Assembly (NCBI GenBank): GCA_024305105.1
Contig: JAMWZA010000031.1
Coordinates: 1-44,387, forward strand
Direction of reading: 5' to 3'
DNA length: 44,387 nt
Source: Marinoscillum sp.
GTDB lineage: Bacteria > Bacteroidota > Bacteroidia > Cytophagales > Cyclobacteriaceae
Part shown: positions 1 to 8,361 of the stretch, one piece after another
Layout: each line of letters starts with the position of its first letter
How positions within the stretch are numbered: the stretch's first letter is position 1
Notes under the pieces: model-generated
What the model saw: the letters and a program-made list of their open reading frames with translations, nothing else
Told to the model about the DNA's origin: nothing
Databases searched by the model: none
Position numbers and translations under genes: made by a program

Positions 1-423
1 CCGGGTATCGATAACAGTCTTTGGGTTTTGACGAGCAGCTATAATGAATTGAGAAAGTACAACCTACAAACCAAGCAACTTTTGTTTGCAAACCCACTTG
101 ATATTGATGTGGAAAATGTCACACACATCAGAGCTTACAGAAATCTGGTTCTTATCAGTGATCGCCAAGATGGGCTGTACATCTTTGACCAGTTTGGAAA
201 TCTACTGACAGAGTTACCTTATACCAACATTGATCACTTTCAAATCAAATCAGGGCGACTTCTATTTAAATGTGCAGAGGGAGTCGTTTCCTTAGATCCC
301 TTTAACCCTAGAGATACAAAAACAACAAAAGCCCCCGAAGGAGCTTTCACTGGCATGTTGGTTGGTGATTCTTTGTATTTCTTTATGCAGAAAGATCGGG
401 TATTAGTTTTTCGCCAACTCTGA
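1..423 (+). CDS. C-terminal end of a beta-propeller-like protein (partial)
   Basis: The frame is open from base 1, so the gene starts upstream of the window and only the last 140 residues are seen. The visible part has short hydrophobic strands with the pattern of propeller blades, for example LVLISDRQDGLYIFDQFGN and a late VGDSLYFFMQ strand. No catalytic motif is visible. The first internal start codon is TTG at 28, but the reading frame is clearly coding before it. Its stop (421-423) lies inside the 3' end of the convergent TolC-type gene, an antisense overlap of 21 bases. Function unknown; propeller assignment is by pattern only. Confidence 0.6.
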   Translation, partial: PGIDNSLWVLTSSYNELRKYNLQTKQLLFANPLDIDVENVTHIRAYRNLVLISDRQDGLYIFDQFGNLLTELPYTNIDHFQIKSGRLLFKCAEGVVSLDPFNPRDTKTTKAPEGAFTGMLVGDSLYFFMQKDRVLVFRQL

Positions 424-1764
424 ACTGCTATACAGTTCGAGGATTTTCTGTCTGAAAACGATGCTGTATTTGGCATTAACCAGTTCAAGTTCTGCCCTGT
501 TCTTATTATTTAAACTTTCCAAATACGTATAAAAGTCCGTGTTTCCTGTCTCAAAGCGCTTTTTCATAAACTCAAAGGTTTGAGAAGTAGCTTCAAGGTT
601 TTCCTTTGCAGACTTGTAGGTCTGTTGCGCCGAAACCAAATCCAAATAAACGCTCTGGACAAGATTGGTCATAGTGTTTATGGCACTGGCTACATCTAGT
701 TCTGCATTGGCCATTGTCACCTTAGAGGTCTGTATGTTATTACTTGTCTGGAACCTGGTAAAAATCGGGATCGAAAGGGAAAAATTCACATATTGAAATT
801 CGTTGTATTCAATCTGTTCAGAAAACGTAGCATTTGGCTCATACTCTCCAGTAGAGGGATTCCGCGCTCCATTTGATGAATAGTTAGATCCCACACGACC
901 AAAAGCGGATACGGTGGGTAATCTTTGCGCTCTGGCAGACTTCAATTGATATCTAGATGCCTCAAATGAGGATTCTGCAGCTTTTAAGGCAGGTGCTTTC
1001 GTTAATATTTCCTCAAGCAAAATTTCATACGGCTGCTCTTCTAAAAGAAGTTCTGATTCATCTACAGCATATGGTTTTACCACATAATCCTTTCCTGCCA
1101 AATCTAAATTCATCGCTTGGAAAAGGGTTAACAAATCACGCTTCAAGGTATTTTCAAGATTTACCAAAGTCAACTTCTGATTGGCTAATTGCCCTTGAAA
1201 ATTGTAAACTGACTCCAAGCTACCAACACCTACAGATTCTCTCTTTTTTTCACGATCAAGTTGTGCTTGTAACAACTCTACCCGCTCTTTAGCAATTTTA
1301 ATGTTCTCCTTATCAAGAATAACCGTCAGGTACGAGCTCAAAATAAGGCTCTCGATATTCTGTCTGGTGCTTTTGGTATTTTCAGTGGCTGCCACTAACT
1401 CCTGCTTTCGCTGACGCAACTGATGGTGATTGGAAAACCCATTAAACAGAACCACACTCGATGACAGATTAGGGTTAGAACTATTTGTGGTTTCACTTAC
1501 TTGCCTGGCTGCATTGGTGTCAAAAAAGTTGCCAAAGAAATAATCGTAATTAATCCCTGCAGACAATGTGGGGAAAAAATTCATAATTGATTGCAAGCGA
1601 TTGGACTCTGCAATAATCTCATTGTTTCTAGCTTGCTTTAATGAGATGTTTCTATCCAGTGCCGTATTAATGCATTCTTCCAATCCTAGTTCCACTACGT
1701 TATTTTCCTGTGCGAGCAGAGATGTGCCAGCAAGAAAGCAAACAGCAAATATTAATGTCCTCAT
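403..1764 (-). CDS. TolC-family outer membrane efflux protein (copy 1)
   Basis: Outer membrane channel of an efflux or secretion complex, expected as a trimeric barrel with a periplasmic helical tunnel. The protein opens with a signal peptide (MRTLIFAVCFLAGTSLLAQ), then shows the two-fold pattern of long Ala/Gln/Asn-rich helices of the OEP family (LEECINTALDRNISLKQARNN near the start, later SAQQTYKSAKENLEATSQTF), about 453 residues in all. I chose ATG 1764 because the longer frame to 1824 adds 20 residues that precede the signal peptide and run through a hairpin. It is the last gene of the leftward operon HlyD-ATPase-TolC. A hairpin plus T-tract (1789-1818) lies just 25 bases before its start. 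Family assignment is firm; substrate unknown. Confidence 0.9.
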   Translation of the reverse strand: MRTLIFAVCFLAGTSLLAQENNVVELGLEECINTALDRNISLKQARNNEIIAESNRLQSIMNFFPTLSAGINYDYFFGNFFDTNAARQVSETTNSSNPNLSSSVVLFNGFSNHHQLRQRKQELVAATENTKSTRQNIESLILSSYLTVILDKENIKIAKERVELLQAQLDREKKRESVGVGSLESVYNFQGQLANQKLTLVNLENTLKRDLLTLFQAMNLDLAGKDYVVKPYAVDESELLLEEQPYEILLEEILTKAPALKAAESSFEASRYQLKSARAQRLPTVSAFGRVGSNYSSNGARNPSTGEYEPNATFSEQIEYNEFQYVNFSLSIPIFTRFQTSNNIQTSKVTMANAELDVASAINTMTNLVQSVYLDLVSAQQTYKSAKENLEATSQTFEFMKKRFETGNTDFYTYLESLNNKNRAELELVNAKYSIVFRQKILELYSSSELAKN

Positions 1765-1788
1765 CTTGAGTTTTTGATTTGTAATGTG

Positions 1789-1818
1789 AAAAAAGGGCCT
1801 CCCGGGAGCGGTCGGCCC
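1789..1818 (-). terminator. Hairpin plus T-tract between ATPase and TolC genes
   Basis: Read leftward, GGGCC (1814-1818) pairs with GGCCC (1795-1799) around a CGCTCCCGG-containing loop, followed by six T (1789-1794). This has the form of an intrinsic terminator, but the TolC start is only 25 bases further on, too close for a separate promoter. It may therefore act as an attenuator that lowers TolC expression. A related hairpin with the same CGCTCCCGG core lies at 3997-4022. Confidence 0.45.
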
Positions 1819-1833
1819 TAGCATACAACAGTA

Positions 1834-2547
1834 TTAAACTAATGCGTTGTCTTTGGCGTTCATGTTTTCTGATACGATCTGACCATCAAACAAATGAATC
1901 ACTCTGTGAGAATATTCGGCATCAATAGGTGAGTGTGTCACCATGACTACCGTGGTACCATTTTCATTCAATTCAGTCAGTAGGTTCATCACTTCCTGTC
2001 CGTTAGCCGAATCGAGGTTACCCGTAGGCTCATCGGCAAGAATTAACTTTGGCTTAGCCACCACTGCTCTGGAAATAGCCACACGCTGCTGCTGACCACC
2101 TGAGAGCTGCTGCGGGAAGTGATTTCTTCTATGCATGATTTTCATCTGCTCCATTACTTCTTCCACTCTTTTCTTACGCTCTGATGAAGAGTACTTCAAG
2201 TAGATCAATGGCAACTCGATGTTTTCATACACTGTCAGTTCGTCGATCAGGTTAAAGCTCTGAAATACAAACCCAATGTTGGCTTTTCTTAACTCCGCTC
2301 TCTTACGCTCTGAGTAAGTAGAGATTTCCTGGTCTGTGAAATGAAACTCTCCTTCTGAAGGGTTGTCCAATAAACCTACGATGTTAAGTAACGTAGATTT
2401 ACCACAACCAGATGGTCCCATGATAGCTACAAACTCGCCAGTTTTCACTTCAAGGTTGACTCCTGCCAGTGCGGTGGTTTCTATTTCATCGGTGTAGTAG
2501 AACTTCTTGAGTCCCACTGTTTTGATTAGTGCTTTTGCGTTTTCCAT
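1834..2547 (-). CDS. ABC transporter ATP-binding protein, MacB/LolD type
   Basis: ATPase of an envelope-spanning ABC complex of the MacB/LolD/FtsE class. All motifs are intact in 237 residues: Walker A GPSGCGKS (44-51), Q-loop region FVFQSFNL (~94-100), signature LSGGQ (148-152), Walker B LILADEPTGNLD (168-179) and the switch histidine VMVTHS (H205). Start ATG 2547. It is the middle gene of the leftward operon, 45 bases after the adaptor gene. What is odd is that no FtsX/MacB-type permease gene lies between it and the TolC gene or anywhere in the window, so its membrane partner must be encoded elsewhere or has been lost. Confidence 0.93.
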   Translation of the reverse strand: MENAKALIKTVGLKKFYYTDEIETTALAGVNLEVKTGEFVAIMGPSGCGKSTLLNIVGLLDNPSEGEFHFTDQEISTYSERKRAELRKANIGFVFQSFNLIDELTVYENIELPLIYLKYSSSERKKRVEEVMEQMKIMHRRNHFPQQLSGGQQQRVAISRAVVAKPKLILADEPTGNLDSANGQEVMNLLTELNENGTTVVMVTHSPIDAEYSHRVIHLFDGQIVSENMNAKDNALV

Positions 2548-2592
2548 TAGTTTAAAGTTTAGTTGTTGTATATGATCCTTTATTACTGAGTT

Positions 2593-3843
2593 TTATTTGA
2601 ATACCAGTTTGTCCTTATCTTCATACCCTTCGTATGAAGAGACTACCACTTTTTCCCCAGGTTGCAAACCTTCAATTACTTCATAGAATCGAGGATTTTG
2701 TCTTCCTAATCGGATTTCTCTTCTTACAGCCTCATCTTCACCTTCATTGAGTATGAAAATCCAGTTACCACCAGTCGTTTGATAGAAACTACCTCTAGGA
2801 ATCTGTATCGCCGTAATGTTCTCACTTAGTTGCAATCTGATCTGCAAGGTTTGCCCTCTTCTGATTCCTTGCGGAATGGTATCGGTAAATGTCATATCTA
2901 CCGCAAACAATCCATTCGCCACTTCCGGATACACTTTGGTGATCTCCAGCGCATAGTCACTTCCCGCAAATGGGAACGTACCGCGCAGGCCTTCATAAAT
3001 CCTCGCGATGTAATGCTCATCAATAGAAGCGCGAACTTTAAAACCGTTTAGATCATCTATTTGACCTATGTTTTGTCCCGGAGATATTGACTCACCTACT
3101 TCAGCATTCACGGTACTCAAACGACCAGCGATTGGCGCTTTGATGTACAGGTTATCAAGATTTTTCTTGATCATCTCCAGGTTGTTGCGAGTTCTCGTAA
3201 GCGTTGCTTCAGCCTGCGCAATCTGTAGTTTTGCATTGAGAGAGTCGAACTTAGCGGATTCTATCTGGATCTCTTTACTGTCTCGAAGACGTTCATATGA
3301 CCTCTTTAGTGTCAAAAACTCTTGCTCTGAGATTATCTTTTCGTTGTAAAGCTCCTTACCACGCTTGTAAGCATCGTAAGCTTCATCAATCTGATAGTCC
3401 AATTCCACTAAAGTTCTTTTTAAGTCGAATTGATTTTGTTTGAGACTTAGTTTTGTATTCTCGAGGTTGTTCATCAAGATAAACGCCTGTGTCTCTTCAC
3501 GAACAAAGTTTTGCAATAAGTCGTTATTTGACAGCTTAAGAATGGTATCGCCTTCATCTACCAGGATACCGCCTTCATAGTATTTCTTTTCTACCACTCC
3601 ACCTTCGATGGCATCTAGTCGGATAGTTTTGATTGGAAGGACGCTACCGTCCACAGGGATAAACTCTCTGAATTCACCTTCCACGACAGTGGCTATGTTC
3701 ACTTTTTCCTTCTCCACGTTAAGACGGGAGCCGCCTTCTGCGAAAATGAAACTGTATAAAACAAATGCAACAAATAAACCTGCACCACCCCAGGTCGCGA
3801 TACGCTTAAGCGTCCATTTTTTCTTTTGAATCTTTCGGTCCAT
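2593..3843 (-). CDS. Periplasmic adaptor (HlyD/MacA-type membrane fusion protein)
   Basis: Links an inner-membrane transporter to TolC. The 416-residue protein has a cytoplasmic Lys/Arg-rich start, one N-terminal membrane segment (about residues 15-35), a lipoyl-like half motif (EGGVVEKKYYEGGILVDEGDTI, broken here only by my reading of it), a long coiled-coil hairpin rich in Leu/Glu/Lys, the second lipoyl half (IKAPIAGRLSTVNAEVGESI) and beta-barrel/MPD domains ending in EGLQPGEKVVVSSYEGYEDKDK. It is the first gene of the leftward operon. A strong 23-bp palindrome (3897-3919) lies 54-76 bases upstream of its ATG, suggesting repression by the divergent TetR protein. Confidence 0.9.
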   Translation of the reverse strand: MDRKIQKKKWTLKRIATWGGAGLFVAFVLYSFIFAEGGSRLNVEKEKVNIATVVEGEFREFIPVDGSVLPIKTIRLDAIEGGVVEKKYYEGGILVDEGDTILKLSNNDLLQNFVREETQAFILMNNLENTKLSLKQNQFDLKRTLVELDYQIDEAYDAYKRGKELYNEKIISEQEFLTLKRSYERLRDSKEIQIESAKFDSLNAKLQIAQAEATLTRTRNNLEMIKKNLDNLYIKAPIAGRLSTVNAEVGESISPGQNIGQIDDLNGFKVRASIDEHYIARIYEGLRGTFPFAGSDYALEITKVYPEVANGLFAVDMTFTDTIPQGIRRGQTLQIRLQLSENITAIQIPRGSFYQTTGGNWIFILNEGEDEAVRREIRLGRQNPRFYEVIEGLQPGEKVVVSSYEGYEDKDKLVFK

Positions 3844-3896
3844 AATTTTTGTAAAGTCTGCTCACCTTATGCCAATTAGGGTGCCAATAAATGTAT

Positions 3897-3919
3897 TTAA
3901 CTGATTTTCAATCAGTTAA
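3897..3919. promoter_or_regulatory. 23-bp palindrome, probable TetR operator
   Basis: Two perfect 10-bp arms, TTAACTGATT and AATCAGTTAA, are separated by TTC. The length and the ACTGA...TCAGT arms are like operators bound by TetR/AcrR repressors. It sits between the leftward adaptor operon (ATG 3843) and the rightward TetR-led operon, nearer the former, and probably overlaps the leftward promoter. Binding by the adjacent TetR protein is inference. Confidence 0.7.
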
Positions 3920-3989
3920 TCTTTGTAACAACTATGTAGGATGGTTGATCTTGTACAAAATAGAACAGGGTATGTTCGCTATCGGACAC

Positions 3990-4048
3990 AAAAAAAGGTC
4001 CAACCCGCTCCCGGATTGAACCTAAAGATCAAAAACTCAAAATAAAAG
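3990..4048. other. Hairpin and start-region remnant resembling the TolC leader
   Basis: An A-tract (3990-3996) is followed by a hairpin GGTCCAA...TTGAACC with a CGCTCCCGG core (3997-4022), then ATCAAAAACTCAA (4028-4040). The same core and the same 13-mer occur in the leader of the TolC gene at 1764-1818 on the opposite strand, where they run into ATG AGGAC; here the matching place reads ATAAAAGGAC, so no start codon remains. Read leftward, the hairpin has seven T after it and could also stop leftward transcripts. Probably a decayed copy of a leader. Confidence 0.4.
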
Positions 4049-4158
4049 GACTAATAGGATATCAAAATTAACCTTTTTTGTGAAAAATAAAAGTAATCGA
4101 ACACTCTTTGATGAAATTAGTTGATAGCTTTACTATCACACACGGAAGTAATCGTATC

Positions 4159-4833
4159 ATGTCAAGTATTCAAATACAGTTGAGTAGTAATTTATACTGC
4201 AAAGACCCCCAGTCAACTGACCTTGGTAAAAGGATTGTTTTAGATAGTATACAGCTGATAAGTGAGATTGGTTTTGAGGCTTTTACTTTCAAAAAACTCT
4301 CAACGCGAATTGAATCCACCGAAGCATCGATCTATCGCTATTTTGGAAACAAACACAAATTGCTGGTCTATCTAATCGCCTGGTACTGGGCATGGATGGA
4401 GTATAAAATTGAATATGAGACGCATCATCTTCAAGATTCCAGAGAGAAGCTGGATAAGATTATTCACCTCATCACAGAGAGGAAAGTGCCCGATGAAACG
4501 TTTCCTGATATAGATGAAGAGGCATTGAATAAAATCGTGATCGCTGAGTCTGATAAAACGTACTTAACCAAACAGGTAGATAAAGACAATGAAAAAGGTT
4601 TATTTAAAGGATATAAGACATTATGCCATCGCATCGCGCTTCTGATTGAAACAATTAATCCTAATTTTACTTTTTCACATGCATTGGCTTCAACTGCTCT
4701 TGAAGCATCCAATCAGCAAGTATTCTTTGCTGAACATCTAAGATCACTAACAGAGCTTAGTCAGCTGGAGGACCCCTACTCCGCTAATTATCATTTCATC
4801 AAAAACATGATTTTCAAAACGATTGAAGCATGA
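4159..4833 (+). CDS. TetR/AcrR-family transcriptional regulator
   Basis: Predicted ligand-responsive repressor of the exporter genes around it. The N-terminal helix-turn-helix is clear (about residues 43-66 from this start; FTFKKLSTRIESTEASIYRY followed by FGNKHKLL), and the rest is a helical ligand-binding domain without recognisable motif; 224 residues, normal for the family. The frame can be extended to ATG 4111 or TTG 4108, but a possible promoter (TTTG 4077-4080, 22-base spacer, box ending TTTG 4103-4110) would put transcription initiation after those codons, so I prefer ATG 4159. The stop overlaps the ATG of the ABC gene (ATGA at 4830), so the regulator and exporter are translationally coupled. 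Confidence 0.85.
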   Translation: MSSIQIQLSSNLYCKDPQSTDLGKRIVLDSIQLISEIGFEAFTFKKLSTRIESTEASIYRYFGNKHKLLVYLIAWYWAWMEYKIEYETHHLQDSREKLDKIIHLITERKVPDETFPDIDEEALNKIVIAESDKTYLTKQVDKDNEKGLFKGYKTLCHRIALLIETINPNFTFSHALASTALEASNQQVFFAEHLRSLTELSQLEDPYSANYHFIKNMIFKTIEA

Positions 4834-7007
4834 ATAATCTACAAATTCTGAGAACCATTCAAGAATGCTCTGCTACGTTGAATATTGACGCAGACAGTGC
4901 CATACTTACTGGTACTGATTCTCTTGATCGAATTTATGATAATGAAGATCTGGTGGAGTTCATTCGTGACCTGGTAGAAGCTGGAAGCGAGTCTGGGATG
5001 ATCATGCTTGAAAAGCATTTAGAAGAGAGACCCTTCAAAGAGTTTATGAAAGAGCACGTTGCTCCGATCATTGTTTTTGCAAAAGATGATGAACTATGTC
5101 CGGTTCTCATCCAAAAGATCAATAAAAAGTATAAAATCAAAAAAATTCGGAGTAAAGAGGTAGAGGAATGGACAGCAAGTGATCTTGAAGAGTTAGATCT
5201 TGCCTGTACTGATGATCTGAAAGTCATCTTTCTCTCTGTTTTTGATTACCAATCTCTGGTAAGTGATCAGGATTCAACCAGCGAGCATGCCAAGTATATC
5301 ACTCCACTCAAACGACTCTACAGACTACTATCTGCGGAGAAAAAGGATATTTTTTACGTATATGTCTATGCCGCTCTAATTGGTTTACTCAGTTTGAGTC
5401 TACCTCTAGGAATTCAGGCTGCTGTGGAACTGATCAGTGGAGGTGTTGTTTTTAGCTCAGTTTATGTTCTAATCGGTTTTGTGATCATTGCCGTATTGGG
5501 TACTGGCGTTTTACAAGTCTTTCAGATTACGATTGTAGAGTACTTACAGAGGCGTGTATTCACAAAAGCTGCTTTTGAATTTGCTTTTCGTGTACCACGG
5601 ATCAAAATGGAATCTGTATTGAACTTGCATGTCCCTGAGCTGATGAACCGGTTCTTTGATGTACTCACCCTTCAAAAGGGCTTGCCTAAACTCCTGATTG
5701 ACTTATCAACTGGGGCTATTCAAATCATCTTTGGCCTACTCTTACTGTCATTTTATCACCCATTTTTTGTCTTTTTTGGGATCGTCCTGTTATCAATTCT
5801 ATTTGGAATATTTTATTTAACTGGTCCAAAAGGGTTGAAATCATCCATTATCGAGTCCAAATACAAATACAAAGTCGTTTATTGGCTGGAAGAGATGGCG
5901 CGAACGCTGTACTCATTTAAGCTCTCAGGAAATACCACCTTACCAATTAAAAAAACAGACTATAACGTCAACAATTACCTCAAAAACAGAAGTCAACATT
6001 TCAAAGTGCTGATTATGCAATACAGCTATGTCCTTCTTTTTAAGGCAGTTGTGACCGGAGGTTTATTAATAATTGGTACCATATTGGTAGTTAACAGAGA
6101 GATTACTCTTGGTCAGTTTGTTGCTGCTGAGGTGATCATTATCCTGATACTGAACTCCGTGGAGAAAATCATCATGTACATGGATGTCGTTTACGATATG
6201 CTCACGGCAGTTGATAAAATCGCCCATGTTACCGATCTGCCATTGGAGCAATCCGGGGGTATAGACATTCCAAAATCGCAAATTAAAGAATCGGGCATCT
6301 CGGTGAACATCAAAAACCTGAGCTACAAATACCCTGGAAAATCAACCCCTTCGCTAAAGGACATTAACATTAGCATCGAAGCTGGTGAACGAATCTGTAT
6401 TGCCGGAGGAATCGGATCAGGAAAAACAACCTTAACGAATACAATAGCTGGAATTCATACAGACTATAGTGGTATTTTAACATATAACCGATACAATCTA
6501 CGGGATTTAGACATGACCTATTTAAGAGACCGTATTGGTAAAAACGTATCTCAGGAAGATATTTTTGAAGGGTCGGTAATTGATAATATCCTGGTGGGTA
6601 AGCCATTTGCCAGTATGGATCATGCGATCACGGCGATAGAAAAAGTGGGGTTAACAGATCAAATTTATGAATTACCGAATGGCTTTAACACTGAGATATT
6701 GAGTGCAGGAAAAGGATTTAGCAGCTCCTTCATCAACAAAATGATCCTGGCAAGATGCTTAGCGAAAAATCCTTCCCTTCTAATTTTGAATGATTTTTTT
6801 GGGAACTTTCAAAAATTCGATCGCTTAAACCTAATTAAAATGTTGACCGACCCAGATAACCAATGGACGCTCATTGTGGTTTCTAATGATCCTTTAGTCA
6901 TGTCAGCGGTAGACCGTGTCATGTACATGGAAGATGGGAAAATAGTTGCCGACGATAGTTTCGAAAATGTGATTAAAAACGAGTCTATCGTTCAAAAAAT
7001 CTATTGA
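4830..7007 (+). CDS. Fused permease-ATPase ABC exporter with a degenerate ATP site
   Basis: Inner-membrane component of a type I secretion-like exporter, 725 residues. Residues 1-160 form a soluble N-terminal region that may be a worn C39-like domain (weak resemblance around APIIVFAKDDELCPVLIQ); no Cys-His protease pair is visible. About residues 175-440 hold the membrane segments, and 485-725 the nucleotide-binding domain. Walker A is intact (GGIGSGKTT, 526-534). The rest is unusual: signature LSAGK (624-628) instead of LSGGQ, Walker B ends LLILND (N654, D655) instead of DE, and the H-loop reads VVSNDP (N686) instead of His. Family members may share parts of this, but as read the site lacks a standard catalytic base. 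Operon TetR-ABC-HlyD-TolC; substrate unknown. Confidence 0.88.
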   Translation: MNNLQILRTIQECSATLNIDADSAILTGTDSLDRIYDNEDLVEFIRDLVEAGSESGMIMLEKHLEERPFKEFMKEHVAPIIVFAKDDELCPVLIQKINKKYKIKKIRSKEVEEWTASDLEELDLACTDDLKVIFLSVFDYQSLVSDQDSTSEHAKYITPLKRLYRLLSAEKKDIFYVYVYAALIGLLSLSLPLGIQAAVELISGGVVFSSVYVLIGFVIIAVLGTGVLQVFQITIVEYLQRRVFTKAAFEFAFRVPRIKMESVLNLHVPELMNRFFDVLTLQKGLPKLLIDLSTGAIQIIFGLLLLSFYHPFFVFFGIVLLSILFGIFYLTGPKGLKSSIIESKYKYKVVYWLEEMARTLYSFKLSGNTTLPIKKTDYNVNNYLKNRSQHFKVLIMQYSYVLLFKAVVTGGLLIIGTILVVNREITLGQFVAAEVIIILILNSVEKIIMYMDVVYDMLTAVDKIAHVTDLPLEQSGGIDIPKSQIKESGISVNIKNLSYKYPGKSTPSLKDINISIEAGERICIAGGIGSGKTTLTNTIAGIHTDYSGILTYNRYNLRDLDMTYLRDRIGKNVSQEDIFEGSVIDNILVGKPFASMDHAITAIEKVGLTDQIYELPNGFNTEILSAGKGFSSSFINKMILARCLAKNPSLLILNDFFGNFQKFDRLNLIKMLTDPDNQWTLIVVSNDPLVMSAVDRVMYMEDGKIVADDSFENVIKNESIVQKIY

Positions 7008-7008
7008 T

Positions 7009-8361
7009 ATGTTAGATATTTCAAATAACAAAGACGCTGATTCTCTGAACGAAAGAGATTTTTATTCTTTGCGTACTTTAAAAACCCCGGGAATGGGCCG
7101 ACTTCTGGCGCGAGTCATTTTGGTCTTAGGCGGCATTACATTTCTAGCCATGTTTCTTCCTTGGCAGCAAAACATACGGGGTACTGGTGAACTCACGGCT
7201 TTTCATCCAGAAAATAGACCTCAAACCATCGAAACTGCGATTGCCGGAAGAATCACTCACTGGAATGTCCGTGAAGGCCAATACATCGGTAAGGGTGATA
7301 CCATTCTTACACTTGCTGAAGTAAAGGAGAAGTATTTTGATCCAAAACTTCTTGAAAGAATCCGTCAGCAAATAGCGGCGAAGGAAAATGGGCTAGAGGC
7401 CAAACGCGCCAAACAAAGAGCACTGGAAAATCAAGTGGCCGCATTGCGACAAGGCAGACAAATGAAGCTCAAGCAAGGAGAAAACAAACTTAAGCAAGCA
7501 GCTTTTAAGTTACAGAGCGATAGCATTGGGTATGAGGCTGAGAAAATCACTTATGACAATGCCTTGAACATTTTTAACCGAAACAAAAAACGATACGAAG
7601 CTGGCAACATTTCATTGACCAAATTCCAGGAGATGGAATCGAAGTTTCAGGCAAGCATGGCAAAAGTAATCTCCGCTGAAAACAAATGGCTTGAAAGTCA
7701 GGCTGAGCTCATTAATACACGGGTCAATCTTGCGGGGATAGAGGCTGAGTATCAGGATAAGATCAGTAAGTCTCAATCGGACTTGTCATCTACTATTGCA
7801 GATATCTACGATACAGAAGCCACATTGAGTAAAATGCGAAATGAGTATAGCAATATGGAGATTCGCAATGAACAGTATCAGATTATCGCACCCCAATCCG
7901 GGTATTTGGTCAAGGCGCTAAAAGCGGGAATAGGCGAGACCATTAAAGAAGGCGAAGCTGTGGCGACAATTATGCCTGAAAACAACGATAAGGCCGCAGA
8001 GATGTATGTGAAAGCAATGGATCTGCCCTTTATCAGTACCGGACGACCTGTACGAATTCAGTTTGACGGTTGGCCTGCATTACAGTTTTCAGGATGGCCC
8101 AATGTGTCTGTTGGTACTTTTGGAGGCGTAGTGAGCGTTATCGACCGTGTGGAAAGCAAACCTGGATACTTCAGAATGTTGGTAACTCCTGACCCGGAGC
8201 AAGATGAATGGCCCGAGCAACTGCGAATGGGCTCTGGCATCAAGGGTTGGGTTATGCTCAATGATGTGCCCATCTGGTACGAACTCTGGAGACAACTTAA
8301 CGGCTTCCCGCCTAGTATCTATGAGAATGGCGAAGTGAAAATGCAATCAGATAAAAAATGA
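7009..8361 (+). CDS. HlyD-family secretion adaptor
   Basis: Membrane fusion protein of the exporter operon, 450 residues. A single membrane segment lies at about residues 30-50 (ARVILVLGGITFLAMFLPW), followed by a lipoyl half (TAIAGRITHWNVREGQYIGK), a long coiled coil from about 115 to 290 rich in Lys/Gln/Ala/Glu, the second lipoyl half (IIAPQSGYLVKALKAGIGET) and a C-terminal beta domain. It starts 1 base after the ABC gene stop and its own stop overlaps the next ATG (8358), so the genes are tightly coupled. Family certain; cargo not known. Confidence 0.92.
   Translation: MLDISNNKDADSLNERDFYSLRTLKTPGMGRLLARVILVLGGITFLAMFLPWQQNIRGTGELTAFHPENRPQTIETAIAGRITHWNVREGQYIGKGDTILTLAEVKEKYFDPKLLERIRQQIAAKENGLEAKRAKQRALENQVAALRQGRQMKLKQGENKLKQAAFKLQSDSIGYEAEKITYDNALNIFNRNKKRYEAGNISLTKFQEMESKFQASMAKVISAENKWLESQAELINTRVNLAGIEAEYQDKISKSQSDLSSTIADIYDTEATLSKMRNEYSNMEIRNEQYQIIAPQSGYLVKALKAGIGETIKEGEAVATIMPENNDKAAEMYVKAMDLPFISTGRPVRIQFDGWPALQFSGWPNVSVGTFGGVVSVIDRVESKPGYFRMLVTPDPEQDEWPEQLRMGSGIKGWVMLNDVPIWYELWRQLNGFPPSIYENGEVKMQSDKK

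Noticed and set aside
1765-1824. Longer N-terminus for the TolC gene
   Set aside because: The extra 20 residues come before a normal signal peptide and are encoded by the hairpin/T-tract.
4830-5310. Active C39 peptidase domain at the exporter N-terminus
   Set aside because: No Cys and His in the required positions; at most a degenerate C39-like domain. No small double-glycine substrate gene is seen nearby either.
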